From the NCBI GenBank assembly GCA_944326355.1, contig CALVDO010000007.1, forward strand, positions 5,001-69,000: 64,000 nt of DNA, given 5' to 3'. The stretch is from an uncultured Bacteroidales bacterium. Lineage in GTDB: Bacteria; Bacteroidota; Bacteroidia; Bacteroidales; UBA932. Positions 36,344 through 45,411 of the stretch are shown here, piece after piece. Under the pieces are notes generated by a model, which was not told the DNA's origin, searched no databases, and was given only the letters and a program-made list of their open reading frames with translations. Position numbers and translations under genes: made by a program. Every line of letters starts with the position of its first letter. Position 1 is the stretch's first letter.

Positions 36344-38179
36344 ATGAAAAGAATTTTAGGATTTTTCTTTGCGGCTTTACTGCTGTTCGTCTTCTCTTCC
36401 TGTCAGGAGGAGACTCAGGAGGTGAAGGACACGCTTGAAGTGACTCCATCCTCCGCATTGATGTTTTATTCGTCGGGAAATGAGGATGTCGAGCTGTCCG
36501 TAAACACGAGTGCGCAGACTTGGAACTTTTCCGCCGATGAGTGGATTGTCGTTGCGAAGACGGCAGACGGCATGTCTGTGAATGTGCAGGACAACGACAC
36601 CGGGGCTTCCCGCCAGGGAGAGATCGGGATTTCTGCCGGTTCTGCCGAGCCGGTTAAGATACAGGTGACGCAGAGGGCGGAGAGCTTCATCGAACTTTCT
36701 CCGGCAGAGATCAATGACAATGGCGATGGCGCCGAATATGAAGTCACCGTCACTACTTCCGGCGAGGACTGGACTCTTGCCGGACAGGGCACAGAAGAGC
36801 CTGACTGGTGTACCGTCTCTGCAAAGGAGGGCGCCAACGGTGACATCGTCACTTTCACCGTCGCTGCGAATGACACTGAGGCGAAGGAGTACACATGGAC
36901 ATTCACGGCGGGGAATGCCTCAGTCGGCCTGAAGGTCACTTCCACCCCTCGGACACGACTCGAAGTGACTTATCCTGAAGGCTCTGCGGCATCTGTCCCG
37001 GTAGAGGGCGGGTCCTGTATCGTCCGGATTTCGTGCGACCTTCCCATTGAAGAGATCTCATGCGTCATACCTGAGGAGGCTGACTGGCTCACTTTAGGCT
37101 CGACCGACACCGGCCTCGGAGGAGATTATGTCTACAGGTTTGACGTGGCTGCAAATGAGTCTTATGTTGAACGGGAAGCGGTTGTGACTTTCACTGCAGG
37201 AAACGCCTCTGCTGAGGTTGCTGTAGTCCAGTCTCAGACTGATGCCGTTCTCACCGACACTCCTCGTCTTGAGGCTGACGGTCTCGACGCGCAGACGCTC
37301 ACCCTTGTCGTGAAGGCCAACATCGACATTACCATGAAGATGCCGGATGTTGACTGGCTTTCTCTTGCCGATGAAGTGGTCGGAGAAGCGGGTGAGGACG
37401 GTCTTGTGCCGCATACATACACTCTCAGTCTGACTGAGGCTTCCGTCACCCGTTCTGCTGATATAGTCTTTACCCGCGACGGCGGGACCGAAGTGCTCAG
37501 GGTGACAGTAGTGCAGAGAAATCCGAATCCGACTTATGTGTCATTCGCTGACCCCGGATTTGCCGACTACCTTCTCCGCACTGGCCTGATCATGGCGGCT
37601 GAAGACGCAGAGGGCAAGTATGAGCTTACTCAGGCGGGATATGAGCTGGAGGAACTCAGAGTCGAGCCTTCGGGCTTCAGTATGAATGTGAAGACCATTT
37701 CCGGTCTCGGCTCGTTTCCTGCTCTCACGTCCATTTATGTCGATACTGACGGCGTAACCAGCATAGACATCATGGACTGCAGCAATGTCATGAGTGTGGT
37801 CCTCTCAAAAGATGTGCGTTACATAAGCTATGTCAATCTCGGCAATAACCCGGTGAAGAGCTTTTCTCTCAACGATCTTTCGCCGACAGACAATCTGAAT
37901 TATCTCTCTTGTGAGAATCTTTCGATAATCGGAATGCAGCTTGAGGTGATCAATGCCTCGGCATACGATAATATCGGCATGATGTGGAACGACACGTGCG
38001 AATGGCTCGACGTCTCGCTGTGTCCGGCTCTCAAGGAACTGCATGCAAGGCGTGAAAGGACGGCAGACGGCACTGGTCCGAAGCTCAGGACCATTTATAT
38101 GAGCGTTGAACAGATTGCTGCCGTAGGCATTTCTCTTACGGTCGACAAGTGCGACGGCACGCAGATAGTCAAGATGTAG
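36344..38179 (+). CDS. BACON-repeat lipoprotein with leucine-rich-repeat-like C-terminus (paralogue 1)
   Basis: Lipoprotein of 611 residues (lipobox C20 followed by QEETQE, fitting surface export). Residues about 25-395 contain four beta-sandwich units of BACON type, each with the W-x-x-x-x-x-x-x-G/A-x-x-G-x-x-x-V/I-T-F-T pattern (for example DWCTVSAKEGANGDIVTFTV). From about residue 400 to the end the chain has irregular leucine-rich-repeat-like steps (ALTSIYVDTDGVTSIDIMDC, KSFSLNDLSPTDNLNYLSC). The ATG at 36344 opens directly into the signal peptide. I do not recognise a specific function; a surface adhesin or binding protein is the general expectation. Closely related in layout to the next gene. 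Confidence 0.8.
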   Translation: MKRILGFFFAALLLFVFSSCQEETQEVKDTLEVTPSSALMFYSSGNEDVELSVNTSAQTWNFSADEWIVVAKTADGMSVNVQDNDTGASRQGEIGISAGSAEPVKIQVTQRAESFIELSPAEINDNGDGAEYEVTVTTSGEDWTLAGQGTEEPDWCTVSAKEGANGDIVTFTVAANDTEAKEYTWTFTAGNASVGLKVTSTPRTRLEVTYPEGSAASVPVEGGSCIVRISCDLPIEEISCVIPEEADWLTLGSTDTGLGGDYVYRFDVAANESYVEREAVVTFTAGNASAEVAVVQSQTDAVLTDTPRLEADGLDAQTLTLVVKANIDITMKMPDVDWLSLADEVVGEAGEDGLVPHTYTLSLTEASVTRSADIVFTRDGGTEVLRVTVVQRNPNPTYVSFADPGFADYLLRTGLIMAAEDAEGKYELTQAGYELEELRVEPSGFSMNVKTISGLGSFPALTSIYVDTDGVTSIDIMDCSNVMSVVLSKDVRYISYVNLGNNPVKSFSLNDLSPTDNLNYLSCENLSIIGMQLEVINASAYDNIGMMWNDTCEWLDVSLCPALKELHARRERTADGTGPKLRTIYMSVEQIAAVGISLTVDKCDGTQIVKM

Positions 38180-38201
38180 TCATTTTTAATTTGATATTGA
38201 T

Positions 38202-39935
38202 ATGAAAGTAAAATTTTTCCTGATGATGTCCGCCGCAGCGCTGCTGGCGTCACTGACATCCTGCTCCGAGGAAGAGATCGGAAGCAGCATCAATGTTCTT
38301 GAGGTTGATCCTTCGGAACTCTCATTCGGCCCGAAGAGCGAGGAGGCCGTCATTTCCGTCACTACAGACGCCGCTTCGTGGAATTTTTCCGCCGACGGAT
38401 GGATCAAGGCGACCAAGGGTGAAGACGGAACCTCTCTCATAGTTACCGTGTCTGACAATCCCGAGTATGAGGAGCGGACCGGAAAGATTCTCTTCACGGC
38501 CGGGAACGCCAATTCTGTCAGAGTGGACGTGTCTCAGGAAGCTCGCATCGTAAGCTCTCTGGAGCTGTCATCGGAGGCCGTCTCTTTCGGACCAGAGGGC
38601 GGAAGTGCGGAGATTACGGTCACTTCTGCAGAGGAGTGGACTGTCAGCGGATCGTCCGAGTGGTGTACCCTTTCTCCTTCCGAGGGAGTGAGCGGGGATG
38701 TCATCACCGTCACTGCTCAGGCCAACGACACCGAGGAGACCAGAACAGCTATGTTCAGAGTGACTTCCGGTACTGTGACCAAGACACTCACCGTGACGTT
38801 GACTCCGGTTCCGTTCATCGAGCTGGTAAGCCCGGAGGCGGACCAGCAGTTCGACTGCGCCGGGTATCGCTTCAACATTGTCCTCAGGACCAATCTCGAT
38901 GCCGATGCCATAAGCATGTCCGTGACCGGCAATGAAGACGGCTGGCTGTCGGTGTCTTCGCAGGACGGCACTACCTATTCGGTGTCCGTGGCGGAAAACA
39001 CTTCATATAAGGCACGTTCGGCATCCATATCCTTCAGTGCTGAGGGCGTGGACCCGGTTGCGGTCAATGTGGTCCAGTATAAGAAGCCGTATCTCGAGGT
39101 CGTTGAGCCGCAGAGCATGAGCTTTGACCTCGGCACTGACACTGAGGATGTTTCAGTGGTGATAAGGACCAACCTCACCAAGGAGCTCTCGCTCTATGTT
39201 TCCGACTGGATAAGTCAGAAAGGAGAGCCGCAGCTGGTGGAGAACGCTGACGGACTCACAGACTGCAGCTATACCTTCACGGTATCTGCCGCTTCAGGCA
39301 GCCGAGCCGGAGAGATCACTTTCTGGTATGAGCAGACGGAGGCATCCATAAGGGTTGAGCAGACGGGAGATGACGCCGTATTCGTGACCATACCTGACGC
39401 CGCTTTCCGTGAGAGCCTGCTGTTTCATGGCTACATTATGAGCGCCGACAGTGAAGAGGTGCAGCTTACGGCTGACGGACTCAACGCTACAATGCTTGAT
39501 TGCCAATATGATACTCGAATCGAGTCTATTCAGGGCATCGAGGCCTTCACCAACCTGATGTCTATAAATCTCTCAAATCTCAACAGGCTCCGCGTGGTCG
39601 ACATTTCCGGGCTGACTAAAGTGTCGTCGCTGACTATGGGCAACTGCGGCAGCACGGAGGAGATCATCCTCGGCGACAATCCGATTACGGACTTCAGCTA
39701 TGGCTGGTATACGTCAGTCTATGCAGACGTCACGATTTCGTCAAGTTGTGTTGAGAATCTGAATGTTTCTGACCCTCAGGGCTTTTCTGATGAATGGCAT
39801 GTGCTCGACGTCACAGGGTGCACTGCGCTCAAAACCATCAATTCGCAGCGCTTCAACTCCCTCACGATCTATGTGACGGCAGACCAGAAGGACTCGATCG
39901 TCAACACCGGCAACGGCGTCCTGACTGTGAAATAA
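38202..39935 (+). CDS. BACON-repeat lipoprotein with leucine-rich-repeat-like C-terminus (paralogue 2)
   Basis: Lipoprotein of 577 residues, lipobox C21 followed by SEEE. It has the same design as the gene 22 bases upstream: four BACON-like domains (residues about 25-385, with GGSAEITVTSAEEWTVSGSS as the clearest) and a C-terminal leucine-rich-repeat-like domain (IQGIEAFTNLMSINLSNLNR, VSSLTMGNCGSTEEIILGDN). Both proteins have a matching junction (FADPGFADYLLRTGLIMAAE versus IPDAAFRESLLFHGYIMSAD), so they arose by tandem duplication and have since diverged. Function unknown. A terminator candidate follows at 39963. Confidence 0.8.
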   Translation: MKVKFFLMMSAAALLASLTSCSEEEIGSSINVLEVDPSELSFGPKSEEAVISVTTDAASWNFSADGWIKATKGEDGTSLIVTVSDNPEYEERTGKILFTAGNANSVRVDVSQEARIVSSLELSSEAVSFGPEGGSAEITVTSAEEWTVSGSSEWCTLSPSEGVSGDVITVTAQANDTEETRTAMFRVTSGTVTKTLTVTLTPVPFIELVSPEADQQFDCAGYRFNIVLRTNLDADAISMSVTGNEDGWLSVSSQDGTTYSVSVAENTSYKARSASISFSAEGVDPVAVNVVQYKKPYLEVVEPQSMSFDLGTDTEDVSVVIRTNLTKELSLYVSDWISQKGEPQLVENADGLTDCSYTFTVSAASGSRAGEITFWYEQTEASIRVEQTGDDAVFVTIPDAAFRESLLFHGYIMSADSEEVQLTADGLNATMLDCQYDTRIESIQGIEAFTNLMSINLSNLNRLRVVDISGLTKVSSLTMGNCGSTEEIILGDNPITDFSYGWYTSVYADVTISSSCVENLNVSDPQGFSDEWHVLDVTGCTALKTINSQRFNSLTIYVTADQKDSIVNTGNGVLTVK

Positions 39936-39962
39936 CCGCTGGTCCAGAAACGGATAAAATTT

Positions 39963-40008
39963 ACCCGGCCTTGCTTCACGGAGAATGCAGAGGTCGGGTA
40001 TCTCTTTT
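39963..40008 (+). terminator. Terminator after the CotH / BACON-LRR group
   Basis: A 9-bp stem with one G-U pair (ACCCGGCCT / AGGTCGGGT) is followed by ATCTCTTTT, 27 bases after the last stop. Confidence 0.62.
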
Positions 40009-40039
40009 GTGAAATGTTGATTTTCAGCCTATTTCTCAG

Positions 40040-40127
40040 CGGAGAGATCGGGATTCGAACCCGAGATACGATTTTGTCGTATACACGCTTTCCAGGCGTG
40101 CCTCTTAAGCCACTCGAGCATCTCTCC
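40040..40127 (-). tRNA. tRNA-Ser (anticodon GGA)
   Basis: Eighty-eight bases on the minus strand fold as a class II tRNA. The acceptor stem GGAGAGA (40127-40121) pairs with TCTCTCC (40047-40041), followed by discriminator G at 40040. The anticodon arm CACGC-CTGGAAA-GCGTG gives GGA at 40093-40091, reading UCC and UCU. A long variable arm (TACGA / TCGTA) and the T-loop GTTCGAATC are present. The 3' CCA is not encoded. Confidence 0.96.
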
Positions 40128-40200
40128 TAAGCAGGGTGCAAATATAAAGATATTTTTTGATTTGCACCAACTTTTGTTACTCGGCTTTTGTCCGTCAGAG

Positions 40201-40629
40201 TCACTCGGCTTCTGCTCTGGTGAGCTCCATTGTCACATTGCCTTCGGCGTCGAGGACCTGAAGACGGTCTTCTGACACGCTTTTTACTGAAGCCGCGCTG
40301 TTGACGGCGTCGAGGACTTTGGACTCGAGTTCCATCATTGCCTCAGGTCCGGCCATCATCGTGGTGGCTACAGGGCCGAGGGTGAGCTTCTTGCCGTCGA
40401 GGGTGTAGCTGCCGTTCATGATGTTGCAGCCGGTATTGCCGTGGATGCGGCCTTCGGTGGCGTTAAATTCTATGAATGGGGCTGATTCCGAAAGAGAGTC
40501 AGCGACAGTGACAGGTGAGCCGGCCACTGACGTTATGTCCCATCTTCCGTTTACCTCCGGCTGTCCTCCGCATGATGAGAGGATGAAAAGTGCTGCTGCA
40601 GCAGCGATTGCAGAAAAAATGCTTTTCAT
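40201..40629 (-). CDS. META-domain (HslJ-like) lipoprotein
   Basis: Lipoprotein of 142 residues with lipobox C20 (ILSSC). The mature part is a single META domain: it begins VNGRWDITSVAGSPV, carries the family pattern FNATEGRIHGNTGCNIMNGSYTLDGKKLTLG and then TMMAGPEAMMELESKVLDAVN. META proteins include HslJ, linked to novobiocin resistance and heat shock in E. coli, but the molecular function is not known. The residues after the cysteine (GGQPEV) do not form an acidic export signal, so a periplasmic location is likely. Transcribed toward the tRNA gene. Confidence 0.88.
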   Translation of the reverse strand: MKSIFSAIAAAAALFILSSCGGQPEVNGRWDITSVAGSPVTVADSLSESAPFIEFNATEGRIHGNTGCNIMNGSYTLDGKKLTLGPVATTMMAGPEAMMELESKVLDAVNSAASVKSVSEDRLQVLDAEGNVTMELTRAEAE

Positions 40630-40766
40630 TGCTGAAAGTTTTAAAGTTTACGGCGGCGTTTTCCCGCAAAAGCCAGACCAGAAGCGTACGGGTGACTTCA
40701 GAAAGAGATATTGCAGAGTACAAAATGCGGATGCCGTTGCCGTCTTACCTGAGATGGGGATAAAAA

Positions 40767-40803
40767 ATTCCGGGGACACGATCTCTCGACCCTTCCCCGG
40801 AAT
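40767..40803 (-). terminator. Orphan terminator-like hairpin
   Basis: A perfect 9-bp stem (ATTCCGGGG / CCCCGGAAT) with a 19-base loop. Read on the minus strand it is followed by a T-run (stem then TTTTTA), the form of an intrinsic terminator. No minus-strand gene lies immediately upstream, since the YhhN gene runs the other way. Confidence 0.45.
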
Positions 40804-40908
40804 ATCTTGTTGTCAATCCAATATTTATGTTTAATCTTTGTCTTCTGTCACATATCCGGAGAAAACATTATGCGAACTCTGTGCCAAAGAAAAAAACCTG
40901 CGATGAAA

Positions 40909-40938
40909 TTGTCGTTTCATGCCGAAAGATTAACTTTA
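40909..40938 (+). promoter_or_regulatory. Promoter-like pair for the YhhN gene
   Basis: TTG at 40909-40911, exactly 19 bases, then TAACTTTA at 40931-40938, one mismatch from TAnnTTTG. Transcription would start about 13 bases before the ATG at 40957, which supports that start over earlier in-frame ATGs. Confidence 0.55.
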
Positions 40939-40956
40939 TGGAAAATTTGTGTCACG

Positions 40957-41640
40957 ATGTTCGGAAAAGACATTCAGGAAAAAGAGAAGAGGTCTCTGGC
41001 TGCTGTGGCGACAGGCATATATGCGGCTCTCGCCGTGTTCTATTTTCTCCCGCCGGACATTCCCGGCAAGATCGCCCTGCCTGTTGCTCTCCTTGCCGCA
41101 TTCTCTTTCAGGATACTTCCGTGGATGATGTGCCTCGCTCTCACCGCTTCGGCGCTCGGAGATTTCATGGGCGCATTCGACAATTTCATGGGGCAGATAG
41201 AGTTCTTCGCTTTGGCGCATCTGTGCCTTATCGTCTTCTTTGTTCACAGGTGGTTCCATGACAGGAACGCTTTTTCGCGGGCAGGCGGCCGACAGCCGGA
41301 GCACAGCCTGTGGCGGATCATCGTGATAGGGCTTGCCGTTCTGGCGGTGCTGGCCTCTGCGATAGTGGCGATAGTTGTTCATGTTCCTGCGGGAGTGGTG
41401 CGCGTGTGCGTGGCATTTTATGCGGTAGTCATCTGCATGATGCTGTTCTGCGCCCTGATCCAGAAGAGCCGAGCCTATGCGGCTGCGGCCATCCTGTTCG
41501 TATTTTCCGATGCGCTGATCGGCTGGAATGCCTTTGTCGGGCCTGTTCCCGGGGAAAGGTATCTCATAATGGTGCCGTATTATCTTGCCCAGCTGACATT
41601 CTTTCTAAGGGCGGCTCATGTCAGACTCTCATTTGCCTGA
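40957..41640 (+). CDS. YhhN-family membrane protein (lysoplasmalogenase-like)
   Basis: Inner-membrane protein of 227 residues with seven or eight hydrophobic helices. The helix GKIALPVALLAAF, the loop-helix LTASALGDFMGAF with its conserved acidic pair, and the late segment ILFVFSDALIGWNAFVG match the YhhN/TMEM86 family. Animal TMEM86 members hydrolyse the vinyl-ether bond of lysoplasmalogens; the bacterial role is less clear. I chose the ATG at 40957 because a promoter-like pair ends just upstream. Its last 12 bases overlap the 3' end of the convergent MATE gene. Confidence 0.82.
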   Translation: MFGKDIQEKEKRSLAAVATGIYAALAVFYFLPPDIPGKIALPVALLAAFSFRILPWMMCLALTASALGDFMGAFDNFMGQIEFFALAHLCLIVFFVHRWFHDRNAFSRAGGRQPEHSLWRIIVIGLAVLAVLASAIVAIVVHVPAGVVRVCVAFYAVVICMMLFCALIQKSRAYAAAAILFVFSDALIGWNAFVGPVPGERYLIMVPYYLAQLTFFLRAAHVRLSFA

Positions 41641-43035
41641 TGCCGCCGTGGTTTCGGCCTTGCGGAGAATCTTTGGGAATGAGACGGCGAAAATGACGGT
41701 GCAGCAGATGGCTGCGGCGGCATCGGCGATTCCTTCGGCTGCAAATACTCCTTTCACTCCCCAGAAGCGAGGGAGGATGAAGGCGAGCGGCACGAGGAGA
41801 ATCACCTTCCTGAGTAGGGCGATGAATACCGAGATCTTGGCCTGGCCGAGTGCTATAAAGGTGTTCTGGCAGGCCCGCTGGAGGCCGAAGATTGTCATGC
41901 CCGCAAGAAATACCGGCAGCATCTGTCTCACCGTGCTGATGAGCAGGGGGTCGGAGGTGAACATCGATGCCACGGCTGAAGGGAAGGCTATCATGGTCAG
42001 CATGACGGCGGCATTGAACGAGAACATGGTGATGAGGGCTGTCCTGAAGCATTCCCTTACTCTCGATGTGTCCCCGTGCCCGTAATTGTAGCTGATTATC
42101 GGCACTACTCCCTGCGCGAACCCGGTTATCGGCACACTGCCGAACTGCATGGCGCTCTGGAGAATGGCCAGCGTGCTCACATATATGTCCCCAAATCTTT
42201 TCAGGCTGCCGTTCAGGACGAAGCCGACGAGGCTTTCAGTGCAGGCCATTATGAAAGGGGAGATGCCCAGTCCGAGAATGGCGAGAAATATCCTCGCGTC
42301 GAGCCTCATGTAGCCCGTGGCAAGGTTGAGAGACGCCTTTTTCGAAAAGAGGAACGACAGCACCCAGGCCGCGCTGCAGGCCTGCGAGATGACCGTCGCT
42401 ATTGCCGCGCCCTTCACTCCCATGTCCAGGCCGAAGATAAGCAGCGGGTCGAGGATGATGTTGAGGAATGCTCCTATCACTATCGAGAGCATGGCGATTC
42501 CCGGCCTGCCCTGAATGTTGATGAAAGTGTTGAGTCCCGTAGAGATCTGGACGAATATTGTCCCCGTAAGATATATCGAGAGATAGTCGGTCGCATAGCC
42601 GATGGTGTCTGCGGAAGCTCCTGTGAAAAGGAGTATCGGCTCCATGAAAACGTATGCGGCGGCGGAGGTGATGAGGGCGAAAAAAATGAGGAGGACAAAG
42701 CCGTTGCCGAGGATTCTCTCGGCCCGGTCTCTGTCCCCGTGTCCCAATGCCATCGCCGCAAGGGGGGCGCCGCCTCCGCTGACTATAGCTGAAAATGCTG
42801 AAATCAGGATGATCACCGATCCGGTGACTCCGACTCCTGCCAGCGCGTCCGTGCCTATCCCCGGGATATGGCCTATGTAAATGCGGTCGACGATGCTGTA
42901 GAGCAGGTTGACTATCTGAGCGGCCACGGCCGGCAGGGCCATCCTGAACACCAGGGGCAGCATCTTGTCCGTCCCCAGCCGCTCTTCATAGGCGTTGCCG
43001 GTCATTTCCCGCTTCATAGGCATTGAGCCCGTCAT
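41629..43035 (-). CDS. MATE-family multidrug/cation efflux pump
   Basis: Inner-membrane antiporter of 468 residues with about 12 helices in two related halves: [29 protein letters not shown] in the first and [26 protein letters not shown] in the second. The [18 protein letters not shown] stretch is typical of MepA-like MATE pumps. These export cationic drugs or metabolites in exchange for sodium or protons; the cargo here cannot be told. Its ATG overlaps the malic enzyme stop as ATGA, so translation is probably coupled to that gene. An internal start at 43017 (MKREMTGN) is also possible. Confidence 0.92.
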   Translation of the reverse strand: MTGSMPMKREMTGNAYEERLGTDKMLPLVFRMALPAVAAQIVNLLYSIVDRIYIGHIPGIGTDALAGVGVTGSVIILISAFSAIVSGGGAPLAAMALGHGDRDRAERILGNGFVLLIFFALITSAAAYVFMEPILLFTGASADTIGYATDYLSIYLTGTIFVQISTGLNTFINIQGRPGIAMLSIVIGAFLNIILDPLLIFGLDMGVKGAAIATVISQACSAAWVLSFLFSKKASLNLATGYMRLDARIFLAILGLGISPFIMACTESLVGFVLNGSLKRFGDIYVSTLAILQSAMQFGSVPITGFAQGVVPIISYNYGHGDTSRVRECFRTALITMFSFNAAVMLTMIAFPSAVASMFTSDPLLISTVRQMLPVFLAGMTIFGLQRACQNTFIALGQAKISVFIALLRKVILLVPLAFILPRFWGVKGVFAAEGIADAAAAICCTVIFAVSFPKILRKAETTAASGK

Positions 43036-44303
43036 TTCTTGCTCAGGCTTCGCAGATAAGTTCCGTATGCATCCCAGTCGGTTATGGCTTTCCTTGCCAC
43101 GCCGGACTCGATGGCTGCCCTGGCCACTGCTGTCGACACCCTCTCCATGAGCCTGCCGTCGAGAGCCTTCGGGATGATGTAGTCCGGCCCGAAGCTCAGG
43201 CTCTCTGCGTTGTAGGCTTTGAGCACATATTCAGGCACAGGCTCCTTGGCGAGCGAGGCTATGGCGTGTACCGCCGCGAGCTTCATCTCCTCGTTGATTT
43301 TTTTCGCCCTCGTGTCGAGCGCCCCTCTGAAGATGTACGGGAATCCGATGACATTGTTTACCTGATTCGGATAGTCGCTTCTTCCGGTCGCGATGAGAGC
43401 GTCCGGACGGGCCTCCCTCGCGTCCTCATAGCTGATTTCCGGGTAAGGGTTGGCAAGAGCCATGATTATCGGCCTCTCGGCCATCGTCCTGACCATCTCT
43501 TTCGTGAGCACCCCTGCCTTTGAGAAGCCGGCGAAGACGTCCGCTCCGGCGATGGCGTCCTTGAGAGTGTGGAGGTCGCGGGTCGTCACAAATCTCTTCT
43601 TCTGCGGGTTGAGGTCTGTCCTGTCGGCCCTGATCACGCCTTTGCTGTCGCACATGACGATGTTCTCCGGACGTATCCCGGCCTTGATGTAGAGGTCTGT
43701 GCAGGCTATGGCGGCCGCTCCGGCCCCGTTGACGACGAGCCTGATGTCCTCAGCCTTCTTCCCGGCGATTTCGAGCGCATTCAGCATGGCCGCCGAAGTG
43801 ATGATGGCGGTCCCGTGCTGGTCATCGTGCATTACCGGGATGTCGAGCTCGTCCACCAGTCTCCTCTCTATCTCAAAGCATTCCGGAGCCTTGATGTCCT
43901 CAAGGTTGATTCCTCCGAAAGACGGTGCTATATTCTTGACGGTCCTGATGAATTCTTCCACGTCGGTCGTGTCCACCTCGATGTCGAAGGCGTCCACTCC
44001 TCCGAGAATCTTGAAGAGAAGGGCCTTGCCCTCCATTACTGGTTTTGCCGCAGCGGCTCCCCTGTTGCCGAGTCCGAGTATCGCTGTCCCGTTGGAGATG
44101 ACGGCGACGAGATTGCCCTTGGCTGTATAATCGTAGGACGCATCCGGGTCGTCGGCTATCGCGAGGGTCGGGGCTGCCACTCCCGGTGTGTATGCAAGCG
44201 AGAGGTCTGCCTGCGTGTCAGTCGGTTTCGTCGGCCTTATGCCTATCTTTCCTGCGGGGAAGGCACTGTGATATTCAAGTGCCTGCTGATCAATTGAGTT
44301 CAT
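43032..44303 (-). CDS. NAD(P)-dependent malic enzyme, single-domain form
   Basis: Cytosolic enzyme converting malate to pyruvate and CO2 with reduction of NAD(P). 423 residues. The N-terminal domain has the catalytic tyrosine in LAYTPGVA and the metal/substrate segment [12 protein letters not shown]. The nucleotide-binding domain has [15 protein letters not shown] and the C-terminal [24 protein letters not shown]. Many Bacteroidetes and Proteobacteria MaeB proteins carry an extra C-terminal phosphotransacetylase-like domain (about 750 residues in total); it is absent here. I chose the ATG at 44303 because the family start ([12 protein letters not shown]) aligns there; an ATG at 44339 adds 12 unrelated residues. 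Confidence 0.93.
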   Translation of the reverse strand: MNSIDQQALEYHSAFPAGKIGIRPTKPTDTQADLSLAYTPGVAAPTLAIADDPDASYDYTAKGNLVAVISNGTAILGLGNRGAAAAKPVMEGKALLFKILGGVDAFDIEVDTTDVEEFIRTVKNIAPSFGGINLEDIKAPECFEIERRLVDELDIPVMHDDQHGTAIITSAAMLNALEIAGKKAEDIRLVVNGAGAAAIACTDLYIKAGIRPENIVMCDSKGVIRADRTDLNPQKKRFVTTRDLHTLKDAIAGADVFAGFSKAGVLTKEMVRTMAERPIIMALANPYPEISYEDAREARPDALIATGRSDYPNQVNNVIGFPYIFRGALDTRAKKINEEMKLAAVHAIASLAKEPVPEYVLKAYNAESLSFGPDYIIPKALDGRLMERVSTAVARAAIESGVARKAITDWDAYGTYLRSLSKK

Positions 44304-44387
44304 GTTCGTTTCACTTAAAAAGCCGCAACATGTAATCAAAAAAAGTGCCGCAGGGATATACAGAAGCGGGAAATTGGCGCTTTGACG

Positions 44388-45386
44388 TCAGCGCTCTTCC
44401 CGAGACTCGTATCTGTCGAGAGCTTCCCGCATCTTTTCCCTGCCGATGTCGGAGATCTCTTCAGCCTTGGCATAGTCGGATATTGCCCCGAAGTCGTCGA
44501 AAGGCATGTTGACGAGGATGTCCGGAGAGGTTATTCTCAGCGCGAGCCTTGTGTTGACATGGTTCATCAGGCTGAATGTCCTTGACAGGACTGAGAAATA
44601 GTTGCTCTCCTCGTTGAGAAGCTCGTCCTGCTTATGCTCGTCGGCATCGAACATCTGCTTCATTCTCCTGTACCCTTCGTCTCTCGCGAGCACGAGCTTT
44701 TCCTTGAAACTCATGGTCTCGTTGTGCCATACGGAGTCCAGGACAGCCTTCGTGAGCTTGGAGCTGGCCTTGTTCCTGGCCTCTTTCTCGGCCTCATGCT
44801 CGGCGTCCTCGCGGATTATCCTGCGCACTCTGTCCACATCCACGTCGTTGACGTTGATGGCCACCATGATGTCGCCTTCCGTGCGGTCCACCCTGTCCAT
44901 CGGCATCGTGTTGGCTATGCCTCCGTCAATGAGCGTCCGCCCAGCGTATTTTACTGGTCTGAAGAGAGACGGTATTGATATTGACGCCCTTATCGCATGG
45001 AACATGTCGCCTCTGTCGAACACTACTTCCTCTCCCGTATAGAAGTCGGTGGCTATCGCCTTGTACGGAATCTCGAGGTCTTCGATGTTGATGTCCGGCA
45101 CAATCTCCCTGAGGGCGTTGATGACGCGGTCGCCGTTGACGAGGTGGTTCCTGCTGATGGACAGGTCCATGAGGGTAAATATCTTCCACGTGTCGAGCGA
45201 GAAGAGCCATTTCTTCACTTCCGGAAGTCTTCCGGCGGCATACATCCCTCCTATCAGGGAGCCTATTGACGTGCCGGCGACTGACGTGATTTCATAGCCT
45301 CTGTCCAGGAGTTCGTCTATTGCTCCGATGTAGGCGAAGCCTCTCGGCCCGCCGCTTGACAGCACAAGTGCGACTTTCTTTTTCAT
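44388..45386 (-). CDS. Patatin-like phospholipase, RssA type
   Basis: Predicted lipid acyl hydrolase of 332 residues without a signal peptide. The catalytic dyad is present: nucleophile S40 in GTSIG and D154 in IDGGIAN, with the oxyanion-hole motif GGPRG at residues 12-16. The C-terminal part (about 175-330) is helical and charged and has no clear domain. It resembles the small bacterial RssA/YchK group rather than secreted toxins of the ExoU kind. The start at 45386 gives the family-typical MKKKVALVLSSGG; an upstream ATG adds only basic residues. The U32 gene ends 25 bases upstream on the same strand. Confidence 0.9.
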   Translation of the reverse strand: MKKKVALVLSSGGPRGFAYIGAIDELLDRGYEITSVAGTSIGSLIGGMYAAGRLPEVKKWLFSLDTWKIFTLMDLSISRNHLVNGDRVINALREIVPDINIEDLEIPYKAIATDFYTGEEVVFDRGDMFHAIRASISIPSLFRPVKYAGRTLIDGGIANTMPMDRVDRTEGDIMVAINVNDVDVDRVRRIIREDAEHEAEKEARNKASSKLTKAVLDSVWHNETMSFKEKLVLARDEGYRRMKQMFDADEHKQDELLNEESNYFSVLSRTFSLMNHVNTRLALRITSPDILVNMPFDDFGAISDYAKAEEISDIGREKMREALDRYESREER

Positions 45387-45411
45387 ATCCGTTATTATGA
45401 TGACTGTTTCT

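Larger units (their letters stand above)
40630..40956. other. Divergent intergenic region, no gene seen
   Basis: This 327-base spacer lies between the divergent META and YhhN genes. I see no convincing coding sequence in it. It contains the strong inverted repeat at 40767-40803 and the promoter-like pair at 40909-40938, each listed separately. Confidence 0.6.
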
